A stretch of 64,000 bases of DNA from Clostridiales bacterium (GCA_015055605.1 SVHV01000004.1:1-64000), one strand, 5' to 3'. Shown: positions 1 through 9,198, counted from the first letter of the stretch. Translations and numbers: made by a program. The notes: a model not told the origin generated them from the letters alone.

Positions 1-479
<479 letters not shown>

Positions 480-590
480 AATTTATATTGAAAGATAGAC
501 AATATCGTATGACATACAATCAAATTCTTAGAAATTGTTAACGAGGTTATATAAATATGTAGTTGTGAATGTACTTGAGACATTCAATCA

Positions 591-709
591 TTACTGGTGA
601 TTTTAGCAAGGGAGCAACACCTGTTCTCATTCCGAACACAGAAGTAAAGACCCTTAGCGCCGAACATACTTGCTTGGAAACGAGCCGGAAACATAGGTCA
701 TTGCCAGTT
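591..709 (+). rRNA. rrf: 5S ribosomal RNA
   Basis: A segment of about 118 nt with the standard 5S core (ACACCTGTTCTCATTCCGAA, 618-637). Its ends, ACTGGTGAT and ATTGCCAGT, pair to form helix I. It lies about 110 bp after the 23S gene, the normal rRNA operon order, and is followed at once by two terminators. Confidence 0.95.
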
Positions 710-718
710 TTCCAATTT

Positions 719-771
719 AGCACTCAGAAATGAGTGCTTTTTTGTTGCCTTACTCAGGCAACTTTTTTTTC
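719..771 (+). terminator. Tandem intrinsic terminators of the rRNA operon
   Basis: Two hairpins follow each other. The first pairs AGCACTCA (719-726) with TGAGTGCT (731-738) and runs into six T. The second pairs GTTGCCT (744-750) with AGGCAAC (756-762) and runs into eight T. A double terminator is expected after a heavily transcribed rRNA operon. Confidence 0.93.
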
Positions 772-820
772 TTATATAAATACACTTTACTTGTTTATAT
801 GTGGATAGTTCTCTAAAAAT

Positions 821-857
821 ATTACATATTGTAATGTTATTTTTTTTATGTTATAAT
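821..857 (+). promoter_or_regulatory. Promoter with palindrome over the -35 box, upstream of the kinase-like cluster
   Basis: TTGTAA (829-834), a 17-bp spacer and TATAAT (852-857) form a sigma-A-type promoter. A palindrome, ATTACA-TAT-TGTAAT (821-835), covers the -35 box and could be an operator. The first gene starts about 50 nt downstream of the expected start site. Confidence 0.6.
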
Positions 858-914
858 ACAATAAGAAATATGTGACATTTGTCTAATTTAACATTATAAA
901 AGGGGGTATAATGT

Positions 915-2051
915 ATGAGCTATTATGGCGTTAGCGGCAATAATAATACTATGCAAAAGTTTGTTGAACAGCTTAGAAAAAATGGCTTTAAATATGAAGA
1001 ATATTCAGAAAAACTACCTCCTAAAATTGTTGTAGATGATTTTGAGATTTTGGAGTCTCATGATACTGAGATTGGAGGATCCTCAATTAAGTTTTTTGCT
1101 AGACTTGACGACTCAAAAAAAGGATTTAGTAATTATCCTACACAACGAAAAATGTGTGATAGTAAATATTTCAAGACTTTATTTTATCAACTTACTCACA
1201 ATCCAAATTGTTCCTATCAGACAATATATAATGACTTAATAAAAAATGAGAAGTATTTTCCTAGATATATTTCTGTTCTTATAAAAGATTGTCATAATAA
1301 TAGGAATAGGGTAAAGGGCGAAATTTTTGGATCACGAGCTGCAAATATTCTTAGGATTCCGACCAACTATTGCGCAGGTCTTAAGGATACAGTTCATCCA
1401 AGCCTAATCTTTTCTGATACTATTGGGCAAGATTATTTTGCTGTTGCTTCTGTAGATTATTTGCATCCCGGACAAACTATCGAGTCCTTTTCTGATATGA
1501 AGTACGAACAAAGGTGTTTTTCTGCAGAACATTCGTTGGAAACATGGCTAGCTTATGCTGATAGATGTTTGCAGGCTAGATACCCTGACGGTATTGATGA
1601 GGAGAGTTATAAACAATTCCAGAGGGATTTTGTAAAAACATATCTCTTTAGAGCAACATTGTTTCCTGATACTGATTTTGCTATATACAATGGTGGAATA
1701 ATATCTGAGGCTAATTCTAATAAATTTAAAATGTATCCTAATACAGATATGGAAGGATTGTTGGAAAGTATGCTTTATTATGGTACAAAATCATATATGC
1801 GACCTATTCGTAGGAGAGCTAGAAAAGCTATTAATTATTGTAGGAATCAGTTTCCAGAAGTATTAGATGAGTTTATGTGTGATTTGGAAAATGGTCATAA
1901 AGAAGGTCTTTTTATAAAAGCATTAGAAGATTTATATGTTAGAAATTCACAAAATAAGGCTATTTATGATAATGTAAGAGATTCTATAGAGGCTGCATTA
2001 CATTTTTATAAACATCCAACACATCAAATTATAGATAGTTTGATTAAATAA
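915..2051 (+). CDS. Putative kinase-like protein, distantly HipA-like, paralogue 1
   Basis: A 378-residue soluble protein with no signal peptide. It shares conserved blocks with the next two genes: GSSIKFFARLDDS (residues 55-67), a segment EIFGSRAANILRIPT (136-150), FPDTDFAIYNGG (250-261) and YPNTDMEG (274-281). The order lysine-containing strand, E-x-x-x-SR-x-A-x-x-L-x-x-P helix, D-x-D-x-x-x-x-N loop and a later D in an FDME-like block resembles the HipA/CtkA branch of the kinase fold (K, E, catalytic D/N, metal-binding D). Family membership is inference; identity would be very low. First gene of a three-gene unit behind its own promoter, with a GGGGG-type SD about 8 nt before the ATG. No HipB-like DNA-binding partner is adjacent. 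Confidence 0.6.
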   Translation: MSYYGVSGNNNTMQKFVEQLRKNGFKYEEYSEKLPPKIVVDDFEILESHDTEIGGSSIKFFARLDDSKKGFSNYPTQRKMCDSKYFKTLFYQLTHNPNCSYQTIYNDLIKNEKYFPRYISVLIKDCHNNRNRVKGEIFGSRAANILRIPTNYCAGLKDTVHPSLIFSDTIGQDYFAVASVDYLHPGQTIESFSDMKYEQRCFSAEHSLETWLAYADRCLQARYPDGIDEESYKQFQRDFVKTYLFRATLFPDTDFAIYNGGIISEANSNKFKMYPNTDMEGLLESMLYYGTKSYMRPIRRRARKAINYCRNQFPEVLDEFMCDLENGHKEGLFIKALEDLYVRNSQNKAIYDNVRDSIEAALHFYKHPTHQIIDSLIK

Positions 2052-2069
2052 ATTATAAAGGGAGGGAGT

Positions 2070-3218
2070 ATGCGAGATTTTTATGTTTTACCTAGAGCTA
2101 AGGGAACTTATTCAAAACTTATAAATAAGCTTAAGAAAAATGGTTTTGCATATATCCCTTATACTACAGAAGAGCTTGATTTGTCTAAAGAAGAAGATGT
2201 TTCTAAATTGATAGAGTATTTGCGAGCTAAAGAAAAGGCAGATAAAGATTTAGATGGGACTTCTGTTAAGTTCTTTGCTAGGATAGATGATAGTATTAAT
2301 CAGATTGAGGGTGTAGATAGAGGAATCTGTGATAGTAGATATTTTTCAGAATATATAACAGAATTACAGAATAATCCCGATTGCTCTTATGTTTCTATAT
2401 ATAATGATTTAATTAGAAATGAAAAATATATTCCTAGATATTTTTCTGCTCTAATCAAGGACTGCCATAATGACCCGGATAGGGCAAAGGCAGAAATATT
2501 TGGTAGTAAAGTGGCAAATGTGTTAGGTGTTCCTACTGCATATTATTTTGGTATTAAAGATGAAACACTCCAGTCTGATGGTTGGAATGGTGAGATAGAG
2601 GGCGATGTTTTTGCAGTAGCCACATTAGATTTTGTCCCACAGGGATACTCTATTGAAACATTCAAAGAAATGGGGCAAGGAAAGAGGGGATGTGGCCCTT
2701 GTGCAACACTTGATTCGTGGCTAAGATATATTGATGTGTGTCTTGAGAATAAGTATCCAGATGGTGTAAATCAAAAGTGTAGACAATCTCTTCGAGAAGA
2801 TTTTGTTAGAACATATCTATATAGAGTTGCACTATTTCCAGATTTTGATTTTACAGTTTATAATGCTGGTGCTTATGTAAAAGATGACTCAGATGAGTTT
2901 GGTTTGATGCCTAATTTTGATATGGAGGGCATGATGTATGAGCACTTGTATCAGGCGAGGGGCAACTATTATAAACCAAATAGAAAGAGATTAAAAAGAC
3001 TTGTTAGTTATTGTAATGAGCATTTTCCTAATGTTATTTCAGACTTTATGGCAAGGCTCGAAAAAGCACACAATTCAGGTGTTTTTATGGAGTTTCTTGA
3101 CGAAACATTTGGTGAGAAAAATGAGGTTATTTATACTAATGTTCACAATGCTTGTGAGACAATGTTGGAGTGTTATAAAAATCCTCAAATAGGCATTGTA
3201 GACTACTTACTTAGATAA
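2070..3218 (+). CDS. Putative kinase-like protein, distantly HipA-like, paralogue 2
   Basis: A 382-residue paralogue of the preceding gene, 18 bp downstream, with SD GGGAGGG. The same four blocks are seen: GTSVKFFARIDDS, EIFGSKVANVLGVPT, FPDFDFTVYNAG and MPNFDMEG. The last two look like a kinase catalytic loop and metal-binding aspartate. It also shares CDSRYFSE and SIYNDLIRNEKYIPRYFSAL with paralogue 1, so these two are the closest pair. It has no membrane segment or signal peptide. The substrate is unknown. Function as a kinase is inferred from motif order only, and an inactive kinase-fold scaffold is equally possible. Confidence 0.6.
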   Translation: MRDFYVLPRAKGTYSKLINKLKKNGFAYIPYTTEELDLSKEEDVSKLIEYLRAKEKADKDLDGTSVKFFARIDDSINQIEGVDRGICDSRYFSEYITELQNNPDCSYVSIYNDLIRNEKYIPRYFSALIKDCHNDPDRAKAEIFGSKVANVLGVPTAYYFGIKDETLQSDGWNGEIEGDVFAVATLDFVPQGYSIETFKEMGQGKRGCGPCATLDSWLRYIDVCLENKYPDGVNQKCRQSLREDFVRTYLYRVALFPDFDFTVYNAGAYVKDDSDEFGLMPNFDMEGMMYEHLYQARGNYYKPNRKRLKRLVSYCNEHFPNVISDFMARLEKAHNSGVFMEFLDETFGEKNEVIYTNVHNACETMLECYKNPQIGIVDYLLR

Positions 3219-3238
3219 AATTTTTATTAGGGTGAATT

Positions 3239-4306
3239 GTGAGGAAGACTAGTTTTATAATCGAGAGGGAGATATCTAAACCTCAAGATTTTATGGAACA
3301 TCTCAATAAGTACAAGGTCCATTATAAGGAGTTTGAGAAGATTGAAGGAGAGCATGACGGTTCTTCTCCAAAGTCTTTTGTTTTGCTTGATGATTCATTA
3401 TCAGGAACCAAAATTTTAGAAACGCAGAGAACAATGCAAGATAGTAGATATTTTTCATACTTGTTTCATGAGATACAGTCTAACCCTAATACCTCACTAG
3501 TTACTTATCTAAACTCAACTATCAAAGAAGGAGTGTTTCCTCGTTATGTGTCTTGTTTGGCAAAGAACTGTATTTTTGACCAAAACAAAAGAGATACTAT
3601 AGATGATGGCAGAAATGCTAGCGAGATTATCGGTAGTAGGATTGCTGAAATGTTGGGTGTTCCTACTAGTTATTGTGTCGGTGTGCCAGCAGAAGATGGA
3701 ACGGTTGGTACTGTATTATCGGTGGATTTTCTTGCTTACGGGGAAACATTTGACGATATACTTTCTATGTCGGAAGGAAAGTCTAATCTTGAATCTTCAG
3801 ATTATGCTTATAAGTGGGAAGATTCAATTAGAGATGCTCTAAAGAAAAAATATCTAACTGGACTTGATTCGGATTCTTTGTATAGACTGGAGAGGTGTGA
3901 TTTACCTCTAACAATGTTATTTAGGAAGGGCGGACTCTTTAAAGATGCAGATATGGCATCATATAATGTAGGAATTGTTATGAAAGGTGATGAGTTTAGA
4001 CTTGCCCCTAATTTTGATATGGAATGTTTGCTGACAACCATGAAAATTAGCCCGAATTATTATGAGGTTGATTATGGTGCAATGAGAGATGTTGTCTCTC
4101 ATTCGGCTAGTCGTTCACCTAATATGCTGCGAGACTTTGTTGCTCGTGTAAATGAAACAATGGTAGATGGCTCTTTGCCTGGTGTGATAGAAGAATATTA
4201 TCCTAACAAAAAGGTTGCTAGAAATATTGTGGAAAATCTAAGGACGACAGTTCTTGCACTTAATCAAACTGCATCTAAATATATTACATTTGAAAAAGAA
4301 AGATAA
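3239..4306 (+). CDS. Putative kinase-like protein, distantly HipA-like, paralogue 3
   Basis: A 355-residue protein starting at GTG, 20 bp after paralogue 2 in the same unit. The conserved blocks are more diverged and look closest to HipA: EIIGSRIAEMLGVPT, then FKDADMASYNVG, then the APNFDMEC block, comparable to the D-x-x-x-x-N and LAP-x-YD blocks of HipA kinases. In GSSPKSFVLLDDS the lysine is kept. A terminator hairpin overlaps its stop codon, ending the three-gene unit. Three consecutive diverged copies suggest duplication under diversifying selection, as in toxin, effector or immunity families; this last point is inference. Confidence 0.6.
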   Translation: MRKTSFIIEREISKPQDFMEHLNKYKVHYKEFEKIEGEHDGSSPKSFVLLDDSLSGTKILETQRTMQDSRYFSYLFHEIQSNPNTSLVTYLNSTIKEGVFPRYVSCLAKNCIFDQNKRDTIDDGRNASEIIGSRIAEMLGVPTSYCVGVPAEDGTVGTVLSVDFLAYGETFDDILSMSEGKSNLESSDYAYKWEDSIRDALKKKYLTGLDSDSLYRLERCDLPLTMLFRKGGLFKDADMASYNVGIVMKGDEFRLAPNFDMECLLTTMKISPNYYEVDYGAMRDVVSHSASRSPNMLRDFVARVNETMVDGSLPGVIEEYYPNKKVARNIVENLRTTVLALNQTASKYITFEKER

Positions 4307-4329
4307 TGACATATTCATTATCTTTTTTT
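4301..4329 (+). terminator. Intrinsic terminator of the three-gene kinase-like unit
   Basis: AGATAATGA (4301-4309) pairs with TCATTATCT (4315-4323) around a 5-nt loop, then seven T in all. The left arm includes the stop codon of the third paralogue. Confidence 0.9.
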
Positions 4330-4333
4330 CGTA

Positions 4334-4362
4334 TTGCTCGAGCAAAGTATTTGTGTTATAAT
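4334..4362 (+). promoter_or_regulatory. Promoter with 12-bp palindrome over the -35 box
   Basis: TTGCTC (4334-4339), a 17-bp spacer and TATAAT (4357-4362). The -35 box is half of a perfect palindrome, TTGCTCGAGCAA (4334-4345), a plausible operator. The leader to the start codon at 4486 is about 117 nt and contains a small hairpin (AATCCATT/AATGGGTT near 4425-4444) followed by a few T. Confidence 0.6.
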
Positions 4363-4485
4363 ATAATTAGAACTATGGAGTATATGGCTTATATATTTAT
4401 AAGAAGTATGATAAATATTTATTAATCCATTGAATAATGGGTTTTGATGATATATAATAACAAAAAACTTAGTAGGAGGTGTGGT

Positions 4486-5478
4486 ATGGCAAACAAACAA
4501 GTAGTTGAATATCTTCAGTCTGTTCAGAAAGTTATTATTCCTACAAAGCATGGCAACTATACCCTGCCTAGTAATCTAACAAAAGGTGTAATTAAAGGTT
4601 TAGACCTAGATTATCAGCCAGTTAAAAAAATCTCTTATGAAGGCTTAGATTTGTATATTAAGACTTATGGTAGAATGCATAGGGCAGACCCTAGAAGATT
4701 AAGAACTAAGTTTACTTCAGAGGTATTACTAAGTAGACTTTATAATAAGTTAGGCGTTAATTCTGCAACATACTATCCACTTGTTGCGTCTAGGGGCGTG
4801 ATTGAGAGAGAAGAGGTGGACATTATGTCATCTCAGAGTCTGCTAGATATACCTGGGTTTGAGACAACACAGGCAGTTGCTGATAATAAATTACAAGATG
4901 TGGTGAGTCATCTTACAAATACCGATAGATATTCTATGATGGATATAATCAAGATGAGAAATGAGATTGCTCAGTTTGACCCTAGATTTGCAGAGGATAG
5001 ATTCTTTGGTGAATTTATGTTAATGCATGCCATTGATAATATATGTTTACAAGAAGATAGAACACTCAATAATTTCTTTACATACAGAGATAGAAAAACA
5101 GGGGAGTCTGGTGTGATAACCTATGACCATGAAAGAACAGGTCTGGATAAATTCTTCTTTAACTATGTATCAGAGTTTAGGAAATATGTTGATGGTGTCG
5201 CTCCTGTGCCTTTTGTTCCTAATTCTTTGTGTCCAGTAAGGCAGATAGGAGAAACTTATCAAAGCAAACTAAAAGATTTAAGAAAAATCTTAGATTCAAA
5301 AGTGTTGGGCAGTGCCGGAGAACATTTTAGACGCAGTCTTTCTACTCTTAATTTTAGTGATTTAGTAAAAGATGCAGAGCAAGATGCTAGATACCCTCTT
5401 GACCCTGAGTATGTGAATAAAATGTATGTATTGATTTCTGCAGCAAGGTCGGAACTTTGTCCAGAAAGAACCAAATAA
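4486..5478 (+). CDS. Putative kinase-fold protein, fourth member of the cluster
   Basis: A 330-residue protein. The ATG at 4486 is chosen because a strong SD (TAGGAGGTG) sits 5-12 nt before it; an upstream in-frame ATG at 4444 has none. Kinase-like features are visible in order: a strand with LYIKTYG (K59), a helix TSEVLLSRLYNKLGV (E79), EDRTLNNFF (D191, N195/N196) as catalytic loop, and ITYDHERTG (D214) as metal-binding block. It is only distantly related to the three preceding paralogues and has its own promoter. No transmembrane segment. The target is unknown. Kinase activity is inferred; a pseudokinase or nucleotidyltransferase role is not excluded. Confidence 0.55.
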   Translation: MANKQVVEYLQSVQKVIIPTKHGNYTLPSNLTKGVIKGLDLDYQPVKKISYEGLDLYIKTYGRMHRADPRRLRTKFTSEVLLSRLYNKLGVNSATYYPLVASRGVIEREEVDIMSSQSLLDIPGFETTQAVADNKLQDVVSHLTNTDRYSMMDIIKMRNEIAQFDPRFAEDRFFGEFMLMHAIDNICLQEDRTLNNFFTYRDRKTGESGVITYDHERTGLDKFFFNYVSEFRKYVDGVAPVPFVPNSLCPVRQIGETYQSKLKDLRKILDSKVLGSAGEHFRRSLSTLNFSDLVKDAEQDARYPLDPEYVNKMYVLISAARSELCPERTK

Positions 5479-5486
5479 TCATTTTG

Positions 5487-5518
5487 CGATTGCCGTTGCT
5501 GATGGCAATCGTTTTTTA
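5487..5518 (+). terminator. Intrinsic terminator
   Basis: CGATTGCC (5487-5494) and GGCAATCG (5504-5511) with a 9-nt loop, followed by six T. Confidence 0.93.
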
Positions 5519-5585
5519 TTTAAAACACAGAGAAATATCATATAACAATTTTATTAAATGTTGGTAATTAATGACTAAAAAATTA

Positions 5586-5645
5586 TTGACGAAAAGCCAT
5601 TTATTTGATAAACTTGAGTATGTATGTAAATGGGTGAAATTTCAC
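5586..5645 (+). promoter_or_regulatory. Promoter overlapping a Spo0A-box-like site, plus a palindrome
   Basis: TTGACG (5586-5591), 17-bp spacer, TAAACT (5609-5614). The -35 element overlaps TGACGAA (5587-5593), which fits the published Spo0A box TGNCGAA. Downstream, GTGAAATTTCAC (5634-5645) is a perfect 12-bp palindrome. The leader to the lipoprotein start is about 95 nt. Regulation by Spo0A is inference. Confidence 0.45.
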
Positions 5646-5718
5646 AATTTTATTACATTACTTTGAATAATAATCTTAAATTTTGTAGATTATTTATATA
5701 TATGTTGGGAGATATTAT

Positions 5719-7131
5719 ATGAAGAAAAAGATTCTTTCGCTTGTCATAATGTTTTTCTTAGCATTTTCACTAGTTTTGACTGGTTGTAGGGATAGGGGTC
5801 TTAAGAATAATCCTGCTACAGATGCTCTAACAACTAGCAATGGTGGAATGACCGTTGTTAAGGGAGACTACTTATATTTTGTTAATGGTTATGTAGATGA
5901 AACTACTTTAACTTCTAAAGATAATAAAGAGGGAAAAGTTACTAGAGGTGCTATCTATAGAACAAAACTACAAGACGGTGAAATTCGTAAGGATAAAGAT
6001 GGATTCTTAGAGAAGGATACAGTTGATAGAGTTGTTTCTAGAGTTGTAGGATTTAGTAATGGTGGTTTCTATATTATAGATGATACTATTTATTATGCTA
6101 CTCCTTATATGATGCTTGATAAAGATGGAACACTTCTTAGTGACCGTGTAGAGATTAGAAGTATCAATATTAATGGCGATACAAAGACTGATAAACAAGT
6201 ATATGTAACAGATACACACATGGACGATTTAGAGTGGACTATGTACAAAGTTGATGGTCAGGTTTACTTAGTTATCTATGTTAATGATACTGTATATTCT
6301 GTTAATGCATCTACTGGTAAGGTTGTTGGCGAGTTAGATAGTCCTTCTAGTTTTGTTCTAAATTATGAGGATAATTATTCTACTTCAAAAGATAGAAGTG
6401 GTGACAAGTATAGATATGTTTTCTATACTAGAGCAAAACAAGATTCAGATAATGTTTCAGCAAATGTTTCAGGTAATGCTGTATGTATGTTTGATATTAC
6501 TAATGGTAATGTTTCAGTTCCTGTTAATAATATCAATAATAACACATTTACTCTTGCAAGTATTGTTGATAACTATTTGTATTATACAGTTCAGACTTCA
6601 GCCTCTCTTACTTATTGCTATAGACAAGACTTAAGAGCAGCATGGAATAACAATCCTCAAGATTTAACTAATGGCGTATCTTATACTTCTTACTATGCTT
6701 GTCCTTATGGTGATTATATTATTACTACTAATGATAGTGGAACATGGGTGGTATCTCATGGACAATCTCCAGTATTTGTTAGTGAAGATAAGATTGCTGT
6801 ATATGATGTTTATGGTGGATATGCTTATTATGAAAAGTCTGATGTTTTATATAGATTCAAGATTACAAACCCATCTATCAATGAGATTGCAACATCAGAT
6901 AGCAGAACACCTAAGTTAACATCTGCTACACATGTAGATTTTGATGGTCAAAGAGTATATGTTTATACTGAGTATGAGGGTGGTAATTATTACCTTGACT
7001 ATATTGATGAGATAACACTTAAACAGAGATTTGTTGGCGTATTTGCAGATGGCGAAACTCCAGAAGCTCCAGAGCAAGCAGATAAGTATGGCGAAGATCC
7101 AGATGTTGAGTATATTCCTCATATCGACTAA
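5719..7131 (+). CDS. Secreted lipoprotein with propeller-like repeats
   Basis: A 470-residue protein with a type II signal peptide: basic start, hydrophobic core and the lipobox LTGC with C23 as lipidated residue. The mature part is rich in repeated strands of the type DDTIYYAT, GQVYLVIYV, DNYLYYTVQT and GGYAYYEKSDVLYRFK, which looks like a beta-propeller of the DUF5050 kind; no catalytic motif is evident. The C-terminus is acidic and Pro/Glu-rich. It is probably attached to the outer face of the membrane. It stands alone between terminators, upstream of spo0A, with an SD GGGAGA 8 nt before the ATG. A Spo0A-like box in its promoter hints at stationary-phase or sporulation control. Confidence 0.75.
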   Translation: MKKKILSLVIMFFLAFSLVLTGCRDRGLKNNPATDALTTSNGGMTVVKGDYLYFVNGYVDETTLTSKDNKEGKVTRGAIYRTKLQDGEIRKDKDGFLEKDTVDRVVSRVVGFSNGGFYIIDDTIYYATPYMMLDKDGTLLSDRVEIRSININGDTKTDKQVYVTDTHMDDLEWTMYKVDGQVYLVIYVNDTVYSVNASTGKVVGELDSPSSFVLNYEDNYSTSKDRSGDKYRYVFYTRAKQDSDNVSANVSGNAVCMFDITNGNVSVPVNNINNNTFTLASIVDNYLYYTVQTSASLTYCYRQDLRAAWNNNPQDLTNGVSYTSYYACPYGDYIITTNDSGTWVVSHGQSPVFVSEDKIAVYDVYGGYAYYEKSDVLYRFKITNPSINEIATSDSRTPKLTSATHVDFDGQRVYVYTEYEGGNYYLDYIDEITLKQRFVGVFADGETPEAPEQADKYGEDPDVEYIPHID

Positions 7132-7148
7132 AATTTAATAAATAAAAG

Positions 7149-7183
7149 CAATAGTTACTATATTTGGTAACTATTGTTTTTTT
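7149..7183 (+). terminator. Intrinsic terminator after the lipoprotein gene
   Basis: CAATAGTTAC (7149-7158) pairs with GTAACTATTG (7167-7176), followed by seven T. Confidence 0.93.
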
Positions 7184-7226
7184 ATTGTTTGATATGGTGT
7201 GTTTGGTAGATGTCTAATGCAGTTTT

Positions 7227-7284
7227 TGACGAAAAAAGACATCTCAAAATCCCCTTATTACATAGTTGTTTATTTATCGACAAT
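7227..7284 (+). promoter_or_regulatory. Two Spo0A-box-like sites upstream of spo0A
   Basis: TGACGAA (7227-7233) matches TGNCGAA fully. A second site on the minus strand, TTGTCGATA (7283 down to 7275), matches the box TGTCGAA with one change. They lie about 140-195 bp before spo0A. B. subtilis spo0A is known to be autoregulated through such boxes; here it is an inference from short motifs. Confidence 0.4.
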
Positions 7285-7342
7285 TATATCTTTTTTCTTT
7301 AATATCATTCCTAAACTAGGCATTTTTTGCAATTGTAATAAT

Positions 7343-7372
7343 TTGCTAGACTTTGCTCTATTGTGGTATATT
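7343..7372 (+). promoter_or_regulatory. Candidate spo0A promoter
   Basis: TTGCTA (7343-7348), 18-bp spacer, TATATT (7367-7372), giving a leader of about 40 nt. Both hexamers are imperfect. Confidence 0.4.
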
Positions 7373-7420
7373 TTTAGTGTTTTAAAAAAAAGAAAAAATA
7401 TTATATGGAGAATTTGAATT

Positions 7421-8221
7421 ATGGAAAAAAGAATATCAAAAATTGTAGTGGTAGACAGTAATGAGGGGTTTTGTCAGGGGTTAAAAGATTATTTCTTAGA
7501 GAGCAGAAATGATTTAAGGGTAGTAGCTAGTTTTTCTGGTTTAGTAGATGCGATTGATTACATAAGTGACAATGTTGTGGATATTGTAATTTGTGATATT
7601 GTTCTTCCGAATGCAGACGGCTTTGAGCTTATTAGTGAAATTAAGGCCTTAGGTCTTAGTCATGAACCAAAGGTTATAATTGCTTCGCCTTTGTCGGGGG
7701 AAGGGTTTGTGCAAAAAGCTTTTAATATGGGTGCTTCTTATTATATGGTTAAACCTATTAACTATGAGATTTTAGAGAGCAGAATTTTAGCAATTCTCAA
7801 TGATGAGTTTGTTGGAGAAAATATGCAGGCTAATGACTCTCCAAAGGTACAGACTTTGTCTAGACCAAAGACTAAGGGGTTAGATGAGAAGATTACTAAT
7901 ATTTTTATTACAGTAGGAATTCCTGCACATATTAAAGGTTATCAATTCCTAAGAGAGGCTATCAAAATGGCTATTGATAGCCCGGAGATTATTAATAGTA
8001 TTACTAAGAAATTATACCCTTCTATTGCAAATAAATTTGAAACATCTGCTAGTAAGGTGGAGAGGGCTATTAGACATGCAATTGAGGTTGCGTGGAATAG
8101 GGGAAAGATAGAAAATATCAATAGTTTATTTGGTATTAGGGTGTATGGAAATAATGAGAAGCCAACCAACGGTGAGTTTATTGCCTTAGTTGCTGATAAA
8201 ATGTTGATAGAAGGGGCTTAA
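7421..8221 (+). CDS. spo0A: Stage 0 sporulation protein A (response regulator, master regulator of sporulation)
   Basis: A 266-residue protein of usual Spo0A length. Receiver domain about 1-125: D12 in the acidic pocket, phosphorylated D59 in [12 protein letters not shown]89 and K111 (MVKP). DNA-binding effector domain about 150-266 carries the family signatures [25 protein letters not shown] (recognition helix) and the C-terminal [15 protein letters not shown]. Phosphorylated Spo0A binds TGNCGAA boxes and switches cells to sporulation. SD TGGAG lies 10 nt before the ATG. This is the strongest taxonomic marker in the window: Spo0A is confined to endospore-forming Bacillota and their close relatives. 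A degenerate paralogue is at 45584-46312. Confidence 0.97.
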   Translation: MEKRISKIVVVDSNEGFCQGLKDYFLESRNDLRVVASFSGLVDAIDYISDNVVDIVICDIVLPNADGFELISEIKALGLSHEPKVIIASPLSGEGFVQKAFNMGASYYMVKPINYEILESRILAILNDEFVGENMQANDSPKVQTLSRPKTKGLDEKITNIFITVGIPAHIKGYQFLREAIKMAIDSPEIINSITKKLYPSIANKFETSASKVERAIRHAIEVAWNRGKIENINSLFGIRVYGNNEKPTNGEFIALVADKMLIEGA

Positions 8222-8325
8222 AAGGGGAATAAAATTCTTAAAAATATGTATAAAAATAGTTTACATTTTCATAATACTTAGATAAACTAGAGTAGTTTAA
8301 GAATTATTTACATTATGGAGTAATT

Positions 8326-8883
8326 ATGAAAAGTTCTACAAATCAGTATATTAAGTGCCCTAGATGCGAACTTAATTATATCTTGAAGAAAGATAAGTTT
8401 TGTGATGTATGCAAGAGCGAAATGAAAGCAGGTATCCTAGAAGAGAGCGATATGGAGGACTTCGAGTTAGAAGAAGGACTAGAGCTTTGCCCAATCTGTA
8501 AAGTTAATTACATTTCAGAGGGAGAGAGAATGTGCTCTACTTGTCTAGAAGAACAGACTGATGCTAAAGATGACGAGCCAGACTGGAGAGGTTTCGTTGA
8601 TAAGGCAGATGATGGTGATGACGAAGAGTTAGACCTACTTCCTGTTGAAGAAGATGATGAGATTGACGAAGAGTTGGAAGGCACATTTGCTAAGGACCTT
8701 GAGCAAGAGTTTGAGGACGAAGATGACTTAGATGATGAAGACGGTGTAGACGATATTGATGACGACTTTAGTTCAGCATTTGACGATTCAGATGATGATG
8801 ACGAAGACGAAGAAGATGAAGACGACTACAATGATGATGACGATGATGACTACGATGACGAGCATCCATCTAAGAGAAGATAA
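8326..8883 (+). CDS. Small protein with two zinc ribbons and a very acidic tail
   Basis: A 185-residue protein. Residues 9-32 hold CPRC...CDVC and residues 53-75 hold CPIC...CSTC, two tetracysteine zinc knuckles with similar spacing, each followed by an acidic stretch. From about residue 85 to the end it is nearly all Asp and Glu, ending in a basic SKRR. Such tails can mimic nucleic acid or bind basic proteins. A role with RNA polymerase, ribosomes or DNA-binding proteins would be speculation. It has its own terminator and a GGAG SD 7 nt before the ATG. I do not recognise a named family. Confidence 0.7.
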   Translation: MKSSTNQYIKCPRCELNYILKKDKFCDVCKSEMKAGILEESDMEDFELEEGLELCPICKVNYISEGERMCSTCLEEQTDAKDDEPDWRGFVDKADDGDDEELDLLPVEEDDEIDEELEGTFAKDLEQEFEDEDDLDDEDGVDDIDDDFSSAFDDSDDDDEDEEDEDDYNDDDDDDYDDEHPSKRR

Positions 8884-8909
8884 TTATTAAAAATGTAATA
8901 GATATTGAG

Positions 8910-8951
8910 CACAGGGAAGGCAGAGTTTTTTGCGCCCTGTGTTTTTTTTTG
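8910..8951 (+). terminator. Intrinsic terminator
   Basis: CACAGGG (8910-8916) pairs with CCCTGTG (8935-8941), with a purine-rich loop of 18 nt, then nine T. Confidence 0.88.
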
Positions 8952-9034
8952 TATGATGCTTTTGGCATATATGGTTTTGCTATTGTTTAAACTAATAAAA
9001 TATAGAACAAAAAACACATAAAAACCTGCTTAAA

Positions 9035-9057
9035 TTTTGCACTAAAGTTATGCAAAA
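9035..9057. repeat. Inverted repeat TTTTGCA-N9-TGCAAAA
   Basis: Perfect 7-bp arms at 9035-9041 and 9051-9057, 28 bp upstream of the -35 box of the large surface-protein promoter. A similar repeat with 11-bp arms (63089-63121) precedes the MscS gene. Either could be a regulator site. Confidence 0.45.
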
Positions 9058-9084
9058 GTGGATTTAGGATATTTACTTTTGATA

Positions 9085-9113
9085 TTGACAAATATGGGGA
9101 ATTGTTGTATTAT
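9085..9113 (+). promoter_or_regulatory. Strong sigma-A promoter of the large surface protein
   Basis: TTGACA (9085-9090), exactly 17 bp, TATTAT (9108-9113). The -35 box is perfect and the -10 box differs at one position. The transcript leader is about 79 nt. Confidence 0.75.
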
Positions 9114-9198
9114 ATAATTAATAAATATAAGCACTTATTTATGGCGAGTTTTTTTCAAGGTTTGCCATCAAAACTAATATGTGCTGTAAGGGGGAAAA

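Noticed and set aside
480..590. A tRNA in the 23S-5S spacer
   Set aside because: The spacer has no TTCGA-type T-loop or cloverleaf.
7199..7417. A 72-codon open frame upstream of spo0A
   Set aside because: It starts with GTG without a good SD, covers Spo0A-box-like and promoter-like sites, and has low-complexity hydrophobic composition; more likely non-coding leader DNA.
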